This document shows positions 46,229 through 58,047 of a stretch of 64,000 nucleotides of DNA, piece after piece (position 1 is the stretch's first letter; every line of letters begins with the position of its first letter). The position numbers and the translations under genes are program-made. The notes under the pieces were generated by a model. It made no database searches. It was not told the DNA's origin and saw nothing but the letters and a program-made list of their open reading frames with translations. This stretch comes from Metallyticus violacea (taxonomy: Eukaryota; Arthropoda; Insecta; Mantodea; Metallyticidae): the NCBI GenBank assembly GCA_030762175.1, contig CM060833.1:1924501-1988500 (forward strand). The letters are read 5' to 3'.

Positions 46229-46490
46229 GATCGCGACGGGTGGCCGAGGTCGTTATGGAGCGGACTCGTGAGCTGGAGGTCCAGAGTTCGATTCCCACCA
46301 GGACTGAATGAGTGTTTTCCCAGGTTTTCCTCATTCCTCATAAATGGAAAATGCCGGGAAGGTATCTAAAACTTAGGTCTGGAACGCCCCATTCCTCAAA
46401 ATACTCCTTTCCCAATTTATCATTTCATTTCATGTATCACCAGTGTCACCGCTGTGATGCCTCAGTAGTAAAAATGGGTGTTAAACACCA
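46229..46490 (+). mobile_element. tRNA-derived SINE (family S2) inside the DUF4817 element
   Basis: tRNA-like head: A-box-like gtggccgaggtcg at 46240 and B box gagttcgattccc at 46283. The body has cccaggttttcctcattcct, aaatgccgggaaggtat and tttcatttcatgtatcacc, and ends gtgttaaacacc. Perfect 8-bp target duplication aagtgttg at 46221-46228 and 46491-46498. Related copies at 52508-52758 (minus) and 54097-54380 (plus). Confidence 0.93.
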
Positions 46491-46559
46491 AAGTGTTGAG
46501 TATTTCTACTGCTACTGGTTTCAAAAGCCCCACATGATAAAGTACAAAGGCGACAAACC

Positions 46560-47200
46560 TGGCCATTCTATGCGCTCGCTCCTGTTCATTCATCGTTGTG
46601 GAAAAGCCGGACTAATAATCTGTCCATAGTGAACTGTGGCTCCATCTTGTTGCAAATAAATGCCATCTTTGAGTAGCCCATGGAATTTGCGATAGCCAGT
46701 ACTGCGCGATTTTGAAGCAAATCCAAATATCTGTAAAGAAGAAACGATCACCATTAAGTTTTTGTGCATACTGCGTGTGGTTCTCCCCCATCTCATGAGG
46801 ATTTACGTTTGACTGGTTTCGGCAGTTGTGTCTACTGGAAAATCCATTCAGGCTGAAGTGGTTTAATCTGAGAATACAATTTGTGTAAGAAAACCTGGAT
46901 TGCTGTCATTTCGGTTCACAAATCGTCCTCTGAAAGTACCCGCAAAAGTTGAATTTTTTAAGGATGCACTTTGAAGGGTTTTCATAACAAAACTTGGCTT
47001 ATAAAGACAAATTTGTAGTAGAAACTTTTGGATTTTCTTGCACATGGGGAGAACATCAAATGAAGTATTCTCAGCAGTTGCGACCTGATCCTTTACATTT
47101 CCGGTTACGATCCTTGTCACTGTTGTATGTGGAGACCCGGAATATATCATTAAAAAATTCGCCGCTTCTCGATGAGATCCTTGCCTATTGCCATAATTAA
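46560..47200 (-). pseudogene. DUF4817-type transposase, catalytic region relic
   Basis: Minus-strand remains in shifting frames: FVNRNDSNPGFLTQIVFSD near 46920-46863 (first Asp), then LNGFSSRHN-like and NPHEMG, then LLKDGIYLQQDGATVHYGQI near 46680-46620 (second Asp), FPQR, and EWPGLSPLYFIMWGF near 46530 (usual WPxRSPDLTPxDFFMWGF; the third Asp is lost). The upstream frame at 46863-47150 contains SGSPHTTVTRIVTGNV-like sequence from the second HTH. Several stops. Dead. Confidence 0.75.
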
Positions 47201-47540
47201 AATTCGAATTCTTTCCCTTTCGATCAACATCAGATAGAATTAATTAACACACTGGATGTCAGATTTAATTCTGTATCAACAAACATGACTTCATGGACAT
47301 AAACAAAGAAACTGTTTTATTTTTCGCTACACTTTTTGTTTTTTTGATTTAGCAACAATAAATTTGTACAGAAGTATCGAGTGTGGTAGTTTTTGAAAAG
47401 CTCTTAATGAGCATTATCCGAAAACGTAAAAATATATTGGGCATTTCATTTAAAATAAGGGAGTTGGAGTTACTTCCGGTTAAACAGGAAGTAGAAAAAG
47501 TTGGTAATATAATTTTTGAGTTCTCAGTATGCGGCTATTC

Positions 47541-49239
47541 ACTGAGCCAAAAGTTATTTAGGGGTGTGGAGCTTTTAACCAAACCCTGCATGGTACAGTG
47601 TGGCGTTGTACGAGAAATGTCCAATACAAGAAACCGTTTTTGTGTTTGCGAGGCTGTCAACTCGTGGAAATCAATACCTTGGAAAGTTTCTGAACTCATA
47701 ACTTCACACGAGACATTTCTTTTAGACGAAGTTCAGCAAAAAAAAGATGACAAAATCTTAATGCATTAGATTAGTGGTGGTCAATAAATAGGTTTACTAC
47801 GTCAGTCTGTAGGCAAGTTTTTTGTCCATTATGCCATAAAAGTAAAATTATTATTATTACTATTATTATTATTATTATTATTATCGCCTAATGCTGAGTA
47901 GTCGATAGTAAATCAATGCCCTTGCTCTGCACATTTCTCATAAAGAGGTTTAATAGAATGCATCAGTGGAGGTGGAACACATCAAATTGTCTGTCAATGT
48001 CGAAACTTCTCTCGGAAAGTGGAGAGACGTGAAAGGTTTTGATTGTGTGTCAAACGAACGGGAAGGAAGCTCTGCAATCAATGGTTCCTAACGGAGTGAA
48101 ACTGTACACGTAACCGGTGAGGCCGCTTGTGCATTGCAGGTCACACTTTTGTGGTACTGCAGGCGGATTCTGATAGTTCACTGTCTCGCGGTGTTTACCT
48201 TCTGAAGACCAAAATTTAATGATGACATTGAAGTGAAAGATGCCATTTTAGAGCATTTTATAGGCAAAAGTCCAGATTGTTTTTTCAAGGATATAGAAAA
48301 GGATACTATTTGAAAAGTGACATGTTTGATTTCCTTCTACTGCCTATGAAAGTAAGGTAGGCCAAAAACTCATGCTATAGACCTGAGTGTTATACAGACT
48401 GCAAAAGTGTATGGCTTAAAAGTGGGCGCAGCATTTTCGAAATTAGAAAATTAAGATCTGCATTAAAATAATAACAAAAGCCTGTCACGCAGAAGCTAAA
48501 CAAACTAAACGATTTCCTCAGCAAGTTTAGTCTTTGAAGGATATTACAGAGCGCTAGAGCAGAGAGTGTAGTAGCGCTAACTGTATTTAATAAAAGCATA
48601 ATTTTCGCGCTTAAAGTATATACTTTTTCCGTATCATTACTATTTTATTTACGTGTAATATTGTTAGCTTAACGTTTCCAATTGCTCTTAGCTGTATAAT
48701 AACTAACTACACAGTTCATTTTAAACGCACGGTTGCTTGTTTTTCTGTGTTGTGTTCTCTCCCGCAATTTACACTACCAAGGTTGATACACTACCGCTTA
48801 AAATTTGTACATCGCTCCAGCATTCCCTGAAATTCCGCTTTTTCCGCAGCCGTTCGGTAAGGAAGCCGCAGGAGGCTGCTGTCTTTAAGGGCAAGTTCGA
48901 TTATTCGTAAATGCGCATGAGCGACAATTCCCCCCCCCCCCTACTCTCACATGACACCAACGAGTTTATACGTAGGCGGGAATACCCAATTGTTAATGCT
49001 AAGAATAAAATCTTTCCCATATGCCACATTACCCCCCACCCCATCCCAGGCTACCTTAATGCACTTCCTCGGTGATTACAAAAAATTCCGTTTTCAAGTG
49101 TACCCCTCCCAATGGTCCGGTTTCCCTGACATTCAGAAACTATTATTTTTGTTTTATTTAAATGGCATATACAGAGTTCAGTTGCAAAAAGAGAGGGGAA
49201 AAAATAAAATATGCTTATAAATTTTGGCTTCCAGGTAAC
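47541..49239. other. Unassigned sequence with an (ATT)n run
   Basis: A 128-residue plus-strand frame at 47383-47769 covers the right TIR of the preceding element and its continuation, so it is not a host gene. An interrupted ATT microsatellite lies at 47850-47884. Otherwise nothing recognised. Confidence 0.3.
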
Positions 49240-49572
49240 CCCAAAGGCATAATAGTCTGATTTCGCTGGTTTTCATTAATTATTTGTTAAAAGGTGTACG
49301 CCGAGTTTCGTTAAGAAGAAGAAGCAAACATTACGACCAGTAGGACGTATTTATTTATTTATTTAATTTATTTTTAGGTAAATGAATTGTTTGTTAATTC
49401 ATCGTTATATGCAGAGTTTCGTTGAGAGAAACAAACATACACATATCTTTTTTTTTTCATTGTCATTTTCGATACCTAGTACGTAGGAGGTCAATGGAGA
49501 TTTAAAGGAATTTTTAAAAAATCTTCTCATGGACACAACCGCAATAGCTCCTTCGGAATTTGCTAACACTTT
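49240..49572 (-). repeat. Dispersed repeat R1, 5' portion (copy 4)
   Basis: The complement of the R1 5' edge lies near 49530-49570 (accgcaatagctccttcgga is the complement of the gaattccgaag...gcggttg edge). Two gagtttcgtt(g/a)aga cores near 49302 and 49425 are complements of the ctcaacgaaactc core of the internal units. Truncated. Confidence 0.55.
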
Positions 49573-50289
49573 GAATATACAGTTAAAATTTCGCTAACAT
49601 CCATGGGGTTATTCTCCAAGATCATTTAAATATCGCAAGATTTATCAGTCGTTTAAAAAGCGACTGATAAAATATCTTTAGTCAGGTATAAACCAGTTAC
49701 ATCAATATTTATTATTCAACACTGTAGCTAATAAGGAAGAAAACTAATTTGCTACACTGAATTAGGCACACCGTTTCTTGTTTTGAGCTCAGGAAGAAAC
49801 TCCACCTAACTTCATATTTTGTAAACACACAGAAAGATAGTTCTCTCTCACACTTGCCAACTTCTTGCACTGTTCGAGCACCTCTGGACAAAGTGTTAAA
49901 AAAAGAATAATTTTGTCCTTCATTATGAGGACTGTCGTATTGCTGCATATAATTAAAGGCTAATGCATGTACAGTCTGTAGAGTATACACCGCTATAAAC
50001 AAAACATAAGAATAATTGCTTCTGTTTAAATACAAACGGCTGACAACATGGATTTGATACATGCATCAAAATGTAGGACATTTCAAAACGGGAGTCGGGA
50101 TGTAACCTTCACATACTCAATATCTAAATTAATGCGTTTTTAGATATTTTATAGAGCGGAAGTTTCGACATCTCCTATTATCATGTCTGGTTACTTTCAG
50201 CAATTTTTTTAATTCATAGTTCTTGATAATTGTACCGAAAATTAAGGAACATATAAATTATTTTACTGCAATTATTATAGTAACATGAA
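49573..50289. other. Unassigned; 116-codon minus frame
   Basis: An open frame at 49712-50062 (minus) has a hydrophobic N-terminal stretch but no recognisable family, and could be chance. Confidence 0.25.
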
Positions 50290-51204
50290 TTGAACCCTAT
50301 TCAAATCGCTAAAAGAATACATTTTAAGTATATAATGACAAATGTTGTGTGAAAAATATCTAGTTGCTTAGTTTGAATAACTGAATTCACCCAGCCCCTC
50401 CATAATATTTCAGTTACAGTGCTGAAAGTTGTAGTAAATTAACAAAACCGAGTTTCGCCATTCTTCTCGTCAGAAACCTGGTCTTTTGAACCATTGACAG
50501 AAGAGCAGAGGAACATGATGAATGATACAAAAGAAGATCGACTGACTGCTGTCACCAAAGTCTCCTGTTTCACTGATGACACATTTTATAGAACTTTACA
50601 GTAATCAATTTCAATCGTTTGGGCTGAAACTCTCTGTGAACTTCAGGGTAAATCTCAATCTGCATCCATCTCACTTTCAGTAACTGCACCCGTTCCCCTT
50701 TTGCTAACCACTAAATGGTTTAGCAGCTTCTTTGTGATCGAAAAAGTTCTTCCCTCTTCATTACATGTACAACAACTTTCTACTTGTTCTTGCAGTATCT
50801 ACCCAAGTACCAGCAAAGAAAATGTATTGTTTCATACGACTAGCTAAGCATTAGGTGATCTGGAACCGTCAACTTGTGGTTTATCACTTCCACTTTCATG
50901 TCTGGGTCATGCAGCAATTTTAATATGGATACACAATTCCTGTTCTGTCCGGTAGACGAATCAGAAAATACAGTTACATAATATTTTACATTTAAGCATT
51001 TCACAATATGCGATTAACATCCTGGGAACCTCTGTCTCCTTCTGTTTCATCTCACATGTACATTTGTATATTATCACCATTTGTAACATTGAAAGAATGA
51101 GTTGTTTAGTTACTGCTCTAATTAATAGAAGAAAGCATTCAAACCAAAAAGTGCTGCTATCTGTATGAACATTTGTGATTAAGGAGTTAAGTACATACAA
51201 CAGT
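50290..51204 (+). repeat. Interspersed repeat R2, copy 2
   Basis: Partner of 28590-29380 in opposite orientation. The shared part runs from about 50320 (taaaagaatacattt) to about 51185 (gtgctgctatctgtatgaa). This copy carries short insertions near 50600, 50640 and 50960-51130 and a frameshift in the region that is open in the other copy. Confidence 0.85.
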
Positions 51205-52266
51205 GAAACCTTAATACTGCATACTTAAATATGATAATAGTAAATCAATTTTAAGAAAAAGTGGAGTTGTGCCTTTGAACCCTCACATATCACTTTACTT
51301 TCTTATGAGATGCCAACTTCACAAGTTACCGAATTCCGAAGCAAGTTGCGGTTGTAAAGATTTTTGAAAATTTTCTTCAACCCTTTACCGATCCTAACTA
51401 CTAGGAACGGAATATGACAATGAAAAAAAAAGTGTGTGTGTCTGTTGACGCTCTGGCAGCCGCAATTTTTGTTTTTTCTACGCATATGCAATTTAAATAA
51501 ATTAACGTAATAACTTCCGAAATTCAGCAAAATCCAACTATTTGGAACGGAGATTTATATGAAACCCAACATTTAAAAATCGCTTTAGCTGCACCAGTTT
51601 TATTAACAAATCTCGGTATATATTTTTTAAATAATGTAAGAATATAGTTTCTGAATCAGGGAAATCGGGCCATTAGAAGTGGGGGTACATCTGAAAACCG
51701 GAATATAAAAAGTGCTCCTGGGTTTAATTTTCTCTATATCGTTTCAAAATGAAAAGACAAATTAATTCAGTATATAAACTGCATTTATAACGTTGTATAT
51801 GTTTTATATTTAACAAAAGTATCGTCGTGAAGATAGAAATGTGAAATATTAATCTAATATGTGTATGAGAATTATATTTGTATGTAAGAGCGCTCTGTAA
51901 TAACCTTCAGAAATTGTTGCCTGTTTTTAATACAATAACATTTAAATTAAATTTGAAAACCGATGAAAATCGTTGGAAATTTGGGTTGTTTATTGTTGAT
52001 TGTGCATATTTGCTTAGTACATTGCAATTGTTTTTAAATAGTAACATGTTTTTGTTTTATTGAAACATTTGAATATCATCTTAAATACACAATGTAACTC
52101 GAAACTTTCTGTTATTTCTCTCTATTTTAGAGAATTTAAGGATGATATCAAGGGCTCATTCATAAACATGGTTACATTTAAAAATACCCACACAGTGTAG
52201 CTTTATTTATCAGTGGTCATGTATTTAATTTAATTAATAATATACGATTGATTCTTGCCTAATTTC

Positions 52267-52306
<40 letters not shown>
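52267..52306. repeat. (AAT)n microsatellite
   Basis: AAT run at the fixed position inside R1 copy 5. Confidence 0.97.
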
Positions 52307-52309
<3 letters not shown>

Positions 52310-52507
52310 CTAAAATGTGGTTTCTCTGTTGTAATACTTAAGAACTCTAACTTGTTCCTCTTACTTTTGCAAAATAGAGCAATTTCACTACAGACATTTA
52401 TTTTCAAGTGATTTTAAAGAAAAAGAAAAAGAAAAAAGCAAACAATCCTTGTTAAGTAGTTTTATTTTATTAGTTACCTTTAGACTTTGTCATGCTAATT
52501 AACATGT

Positions 52508-52758
52508 GGTTTTTTTTAGTGGTGTTTAACGCCCGTGTTTACTGGTGGACACTGATGATACATGAGATGAAATGATATATTGGAAAAGGATTTTTATTTA
52601 TAAGGAAGGAAACGTTCCAGGCCTAAGTTTAGGGTACCTCCCCGGCAATTGTCATTTATGAGGACTGAGGAAAAACCTCAGTCAGGCATGGTCCTGGTGG
52701 GATTCGAACCCCAGACCTCCCGCTCACGAGTCCGCCTTGGCCACCCGTGACGGTAACA
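52508..52758 (-). mobile_element. S2 SINE inserted in R1
   Basis: Complement of the S2 sequence: gtgtttaacgcccgtgttta at the 3' side, ggtacctccccggca, gaggaaaaacctcag, B box complement gggattcgaacccca (52699) and A-box complement ccttggccacccgtg (52736). The neighbouring R1 sequence continues on both sides (aattaacat before, atagcattgccataactta after). The target duplication is short or blurred. Confidence 0.9.
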
Positions 52759-52860
52759 AAACATATAGCATTGCCATAACTTATTTTTATTAATTAATAA
52801 AGTCACAATTTAGATATTGTATTCTTTCTTTTTTAAAGTTATTCCACTTGCTTAGTTCAG

Positions 52861-53539
52861 GGCTTGACATTTTTTTTTAAATATTTTTTGCTCACTACAA
52901 ATATTACGTTCGTTTCGTTCCTTTGGGGCGTATTGCTATTTTATCGATTTGCAATGAATCCCTAGGGATAATGTGCTTAAAACTTATGTATGTAGAGCTC
53001 TGTAAGGAAAACTGTGATAAATTATGGACGTCCTTTGCCACTGCATAGAGTAGAGCGTTATCAGGATGTTTCAGACAGCAGGTGGAGAAGTTCGCAGTAT
53101 TCAACAAGTCCACCCCGGCCAGTGCATAGGGGAAATATTAAATCGATATGCTCTTGCAAACATTTCCTAAACAGCATCAGGGCGCCGTCGCGTTACGTCA
53201 CGCGTGACCCCGCGTGCAAAGTACCTGGGGAACACGCGTGCCATGTCGATGTTTCATCACCATCACTGGGGAACCCGTAGGGGCTGAAGACATTTGCTAT
53301 CCTTTATTTTAAAAACCTTCACGTTTCTGTTACAGTTTGTGAATAAAAGCAGGCAGAGAGAAGTTGGCCTCATTACACCTGCTCTCTGAATATTTATTAA
53401 TGTCTAATAACCTTTTATTGTAAAAACATTTTCGATATTCCATTTAGTAAATGCCATCCTACAGATTAAGCGTTACTGTCCTCCTCTTTGTGCTGGTATG
53501 AACTTTATGTGCAAAGATATTAATGACAATAACTTGAAA
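52861..53539. other. Unassigned sequence
   Basis: No feature recognised. Confidence 0.3.
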
Positions 53540-53770
53540 CCTACCACTAGTCCTTAGTCTCTATAAACCTGGTGATCCTCTGGAATCACTGGCTTAACAC
53601 ATTGTTGTCTTTGTATGCGATAAGGCATTTTTGGGGATTGAATATCGCATCCCACCCAGTACCAAAGGCAGAAAGAAATTTCTGGTACCATATCAGGACT
53701 GTATGGTGGATGGGAAGGGGCCTCTAAATCCTGTTTCTTATCGTTTTTCACACACTTTTGTACCACTCTG
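53540..53770 (-). pseudogene. Possible mariner-like third-Asp fragment
   Basis: The minus-strand frame contains SHPPYSPDMVPE near 53700, the conserved block around the third catalytic Asp of mariner transposases, followed by IQSPKMPYRIQRQQCVKPV, which is unfamiliar. No other catalytic block or terminus was found, so the call rests on one motif. Confidence 0.4.
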
Positions 53771-54096
53771 AAGTAACTGCCCTTAGATCTTCAAGAAGAA
53801 TGTCTTCCCCTTACTACTCGCTCCCTTGACTTCCGTTGGGGTTGGGATCACAAACTGATAGCCAACGCTATATTTATAAATCCATGTTTCATTCTCTATT
53901 ATTGTATCTTTGGAGCATTTTGCCACCGTTCCATTTTTGCGACCTTCTGCCTTTCACTGAGTTTGAGAGTTCATTTTTCTGACCCTTAAATAATAATGTA
54001 AAAATATTGAGACACCTCCCGATTCATATTAAAAGGTGTATCACAGTGGTGACATTTTCTGCAGTCACTGCTGTCCGAAAGTCTTCCACTTAAGTT
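53771..54096. other. Unassigned sequence
   Basis: No feature recognised. Confidence 0.3.
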
Positions 54097-54380
54097 ACTG
54101 CACGGGTGTCCGAGGTTCGCTAAGGCGCGGACTCGTGAGCGCGAGATCTGGGGTTCGAATCCCGCCAGGACGTCTTCCCTGAATGAGGTTTTTTCCAGGT
54201 TTTCCTCAGTTCTCATAAATGACAAATGCCGGGGAGGCACCCTAAACTTGGTCCTGGAGCGATTCCTTCCTTAAAAAAAATCCTTTTCCAATTTATCATT
54301 TCATTTCATGTATCGTCAGTGTCCATCGCCTGTGGTGCCTCTGTAGCAAAAACGGGCGTTAAACACTTTCATTCATTCCT
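54097..54380 (+). mobile_element. tRNA-derived SINE (family S2), full-length copy
   Basis: A-box-like gtccgaggttcgc (54108), B box ggggttcgaatcccgcc (54151), S2 body (ccaggttttcctcagttctc, aaatgccggggaggca, tttcatttcatgtatcg) and a short tcattcattc tail. Flanked by target duplication cttaagtt at 54089-54096 and 54381-54388. Confidence 0.93.
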
Positions 54381-54614
54381 CTTAAGTTCCGCGAAGGTCA
54401 AAAGAAGAATTGTGTAATCTATTAAGACACTTCCTGATTTAGGCTGCTAATAAATAATTGCATTGTAAAATTCCTACTCCAACTGCATTGAGCTTCGTTC
54501 TAAAAGATACCGGCCTAACCTGGAAAACAAAAAATGAAAAATAATTCTTTTTAACATATCAACACATTTTGTCCAACTAGTTTACAACTTTTTAATATCC
54601 TCAGTAAAATAAGA

Positions 54615-54780
54615 TTTGTTCAGTTGTGAAAACTAAGCGTCTGTCTCAGCTCATCATTTGATGTGAATCTTCGTCCACCCAGCCATTTCTTCAGGTTTGG
54701 GAACAAAAAGTAATTATTGGGAGCCAAAACCGGGCAATATGGTGAATGTGGAAGCGAATCATACAACAATCAAAGTCAGG
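54615..54780 (-). pseudogene. Mariner C-terminal fragment
   Basis: The minus strand from about 54770 reads, in one frame, LAPNNYFLFPNLKKWLGGRR near 54735-54675, then FTSNDELRQTLSFHN. In the usual LAPSDYFLFPxLK block the third catalytic Asp is replaced by Asn. Nothing upstream is readable. Confidence 0.65.
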
Positions 54781-55019
54781 TTCCTTTTTTAATCTTCACG
54801 CACCGCTCTACATGTAGCTGCCTAGAGTTGGCCGAGCTCTGCGTTCCCGCCTCGTTCTGGGGAGCCGGAGGGGAGGTCAGTACGGACGTGTTCTTGTAAG
54901 TTGTGTAATAGAGTATTAAGTGTTCATTTTGGGCATTAATTACGCTAATATCACTCTATTCAAGTATTTTATTCCCCAGGAATATTTCTCTACGATTTGT
55001 ACGTGCAGAATCGGTTCGT
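54781..55019. other. Unassigned sequence
   Basis: No recognisable motif. This stretch may include decayed sequence upstream of the HTH fragment that follows. Confidence 0.25.
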
Positions 55020-55135
55020 GATGTACCACAGAAGAAACATTGGAACATCAACTCGTCGTCTTTCTCAGCAAACGGGAATTTCGCATTCCTCTGTTCCAAC
55101 GCCTACAAAGCTACTGAAGTTAAATATGTAATAGT
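55020..55135 (+). pseudogene. DUF4817-type transposase, second HTH fragment
   Basis: The plus strand reads RNIGTSTRRLSQQTGISHSS, then VPTPTKLLKL. This matches the family's second HTH (STRRLSxxTGISxSSVxRxxKLLKL). It is followed by stops; no catalytic domain downstream. Confidence 0.6.
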
Positions 55136-55718
55136 AATGAGAAATTGGTTTTTTTTTTTACGAACGATTCTTGGTTAAGCTAAGTGGATTTGTTAATTCA
55201 CAAATCAACTGATACTGGAGTTCCTGTCCTGCTTTACGAGGAACCTCTGCGTGATCAAAAGGTAAGAGTGTGGCGCGCCATTAGCGGAAAGAGAACAATA
55301 GGCGCTATTTAAAGAAATGATTGATATGTGCAAAACGCTTTTTTAGTGAATTAGTGAATCTCTTTGCATGCAATTCATCACTAACATCACATGGCTACCC
55401 TCGGTCTGTGTTTTATATCTCTGGGGGCATTGAAGGAAAAACGTGTACAAGACAAACCCACGCACAGTGAAAAATAACATTCGTGAAGAAATTTCTTCCA
55501 TTTCTCAGGGTAAAGGTTAATTTCATAAGTCGGTGTCGGAAATGTGGAACATGAAGGGAGACAGTTCCAGCATCTTCGTGCTTGATAATGATAAGTAAAT
55601 GTAACTTTCAATTGTTAGTAACAACTTAGTGACAATCATACCTGCGGAGTTTCTGACTCCCTTTCACCGCGGTACCAGCTTGAACCGACCGGTCGTTACG
55701 CGCTTTTGGGGGAGGGCT
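55136..55718. other. Unassigned sequence
   Basis: Possible decayed continuation of the transposase, not readable. Confidence 0.25.
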
Positions 55719-55962
55719 TTATTTATGGACGCTCTTTAACATCTCAGGTCACCAGCGTCCCTTTCAATTCAGGGCGTGAAACGGCCGACAAATTTTGCTC
55801 AGAGGCCTCTCTTTCAGGCTTGAGGTTCTTTATCGTGCCGTAAATGTACGACACGGGACCCACGGCTTTACTTCCCTTCCGAAGGAAGTCATACTTAGGA
55901 TTTTTACCCCGATCTTGGCCGGGATCGAACCCGCCGTTACGCGTGGAACGGTCCCCGAAAGT
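55719..55962 (-). mobile_element. S1 SINE, copy lacking the A box
   Basis: Complement of S1: gacgctctttaacatctcag, gggcgtgaaacggccgacaa, gaggcctctctttcaggctt, cacgggacccacggctttac, cttccgaaggaagtcat and B box complement gggatcgaacccgcc (55919). The tRNA 5' part is missing. Confidence 0.9.
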
Positions 55963-56439
55963 AAACAGTGAACTTCTTGTGAACGTGTCACGAGTTTGAA
56001 GATGAAATCAACAAAAGATGGAGGAGCGTTTACCCAAAAAGATCTCAGCAGCTTCATATGGAAGGTACAGTAATATCTTCAATCTTCACATGATTGTGAA
56101 CTAAAAGTTCACCAGTGATGAGGAAAAATTTGAAAGTGTTATTTAAGGAACCGGTAAAATGTTTTGACATGTCGCTGTAATGGAACATCTGCAGGAATGT
56201 AATTTGTCAATCGCAGACATATGGCACGTTTTCAATGGGGAAACCGTTAAGTTGCTTAAATGACGGCATTTATGTCCCCTAGTAATCCTGCACATTAATA
56301 ATTTGCTCAATAAAACAAGTCTCGCTGGAGTAATTATGACGCGATTCAATGCCTAATGTGTTACAAGCTGTAATAACGGAGGAGAAGAGAGAAGGAATAA
56401 TACTTCTGAGTCAAAAAGTGTATTTAGTGTGGTTAGCAC
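55963..56439. other. Unassigned sequence
   Basis: No feature recognised. Confidence 0.3.
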
Positions 56440-57965
56440 CAATCAGTGAAAGTAATATTCCAATGCGGTTGTACCCATGAAATGTTTCTTCCTATCTCCA
56501 CCGTACTACCTATTAGGCACAGATAAACAAAAGAATTCAGATATATTTATATGTCTGTTAATACTCTAGAGGTCGTAATTTTTGTTATTTCTCAACGAAA
56601 CTTGGCATATGCCATTGAAATAAAGCATTAAAAATAGTTTCCGACATAACGCATGTCACATGAAAGCCAAACATTTAAAAATCGCTCGCCATTTTTTTTT
56701 CGTAACGAAACTAAGCATAAACCATTTAAATAAAAATAGTTCTGAAAATTAGGGAAACCAGGCTATTAGGAATAAGACGTATTCATGAAAACGTAAATTT
56801 AAAGAGTGCAGGTTAAAGCAAAATTTAAAAATCGCTCTAGAGGCACCAATATTTATTTTTCCTAAAACTCCGTTTATATCTTTTAAATAAAACAATAAAA
56901 ATAGTTTCTACAAATTAGGGAAATCGGGCCATTAGGAATGAGGGTTTTACCTAAAACTGAAAATTTTAAACCGGTCTAGCGGCACCAATATTTGTTTTTT
57001 TTAAACAAAATTCGATATATATCATTTAAATAAAATAAGCAAAACAGTTTCTGAAAATTAGGGAAATGGAACTATTGCGAGTAGGGGTATATCTATGAAA
57101 CAAAATTTAAAAACGCATCAAACATTTTTCTCTCTATTGTTTCAAAATAAAAGAACAAATTAATTCAGCATATAAACTGTATTTATAACGTTGCATATGT
57201 TTTATATTTAACAAAAGTATCGTCGTGAAGATAGCAAATGTGAAATATTAATCTGATATGTGTTTAAGAATTATATTTGTATGTAAGAGCGCTCTGTAAT
57301 AACATTCAGAAAACATTTGTATTATATTTTTACTACAATAATGTTTAAAATGAATTTTAAATTTCGATGAAATTCAACGGAACTTTCGATTGTTTATTGT
57401 GTATATTTGCTCAGTACATTGTAATTGTGTTTAAATAGTAACATGTTTTTGTTTTATTGAAATATATGAACATCTTCTTAATTACACAGTGTTTCTTTCC
57501 GTTACTTTAGTAAATGTAAGGATATCAAGGGCTCAGATCACAAACATGGTTACATTTAAAAATGCCCACACAGTGTAGTTCAACTGTCAAGGGTCATATA
57601 TTTCACTTAATTAATAGTATACTATTTATATTTGTTGTTTAATATCAATAATAATAATAATAATAATAATAATAATTCTAAAAAATTGGTTTCTCTTTAT
57701 TCATACTTATAGATTGCAAAAACTCTGATTTTGTTCACCTTACTTTTAAAAGTAATTTCACTATAGATATTTATTTTCAAGAGATTTTAAAGGGGGGGGG
57801 CAGACAAACCTAATTAAGTAATGTGTTATAGTTCAGTTATTAGTTACCCTTAGAGTTAATTAACATACAGTAATGCTGTAACTTATTTATTAATTAAAAT
57901 GGTTATATTTTGAATTTTAGATTGTTTTTTGAAGTTGCTCTGCTTGTTGAGAAATAAAGTCAGTT
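56440..57965 (+). repeat. Dispersed repeat R1 (copy 6), most complete
   Basis: 5' edge with tgcggttgtacccatgaaat (56464) and ctattaggcac; four internal units (cores near 56570, 56680, 56835, 56975, each with cgctctag and agtttctgaaaattaggg); tail with aacaaaagtatcgtcgtgaa (57209), tttcgattgtttattgt, tagtaacatgtttttgtttt (57437), gatatcaagggctcag (57520), AAT array (57648-57676); 3' end gaagttgctctgcttgttga (57931). No foreign insertion, so it serves as the reference copy. No coding frame. Confidence 0.82.
57648..57676. repeat. (AAT)n microsatellite
   Basis: Short AAT run at the fixed position in R1 copy 6. Confidence 0.95.
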
Positions 57966-58047
57966 TGCGCTGCTGCTGTGTGACGGTTTTTATTAATGTT
58001 TTGCTGTTAGGACATTCTTAGACTTTTTGCTTTTTATTTGGTTTATT

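Larger units (their letters stand above)
45860..47540 (-). mobile_element. DUF4817-type transposon with about 180-bp imperfect TIRs
   Basis: 45862-46042 is an inverted copy of 47331-47540. Paired blocks: actaagaactcaaaaattat with its partner ataatttttgagttctcagt; aatatatttttacattttc with gaaaacgtaaaaatatatt; gatacttctgtataaattta with taaatttgtacagaagtatc. The arms have short indels. The minus-strand transposase lies between them and a SINE is inserted at 46229-46490. The outer limits are uncertain, because weaker similarity seems to continue outwards. Confidence 0.8.
51300..52860 (+). repeat. Dispersed repeat R1 (copy 5), interrupted by a SINE
   Basis: 5' edge gaattccgaagcaagttgcg (51331); internal units near 51450, 51580 and 51700; tail with tagtaacatgtttttgtttt (52038), gatatcaagggctcat (52144), AAT array (52267-52306), block ctaaaatgtggtttctct, and 3' end aaagttattccacttgctta (52837). 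The minus-strand S2 SINE at 52508-52758 interrupts the last block; copy 6 runs through this position. Confidence 0.8.

Noticed and set aside
47383..47769. 128-residue plus-strand open frame
   Set aside because: It overlaps the right inverted repeat of the 45.9-47.5 kb element, whose other arm is not open; treated as non-coding.
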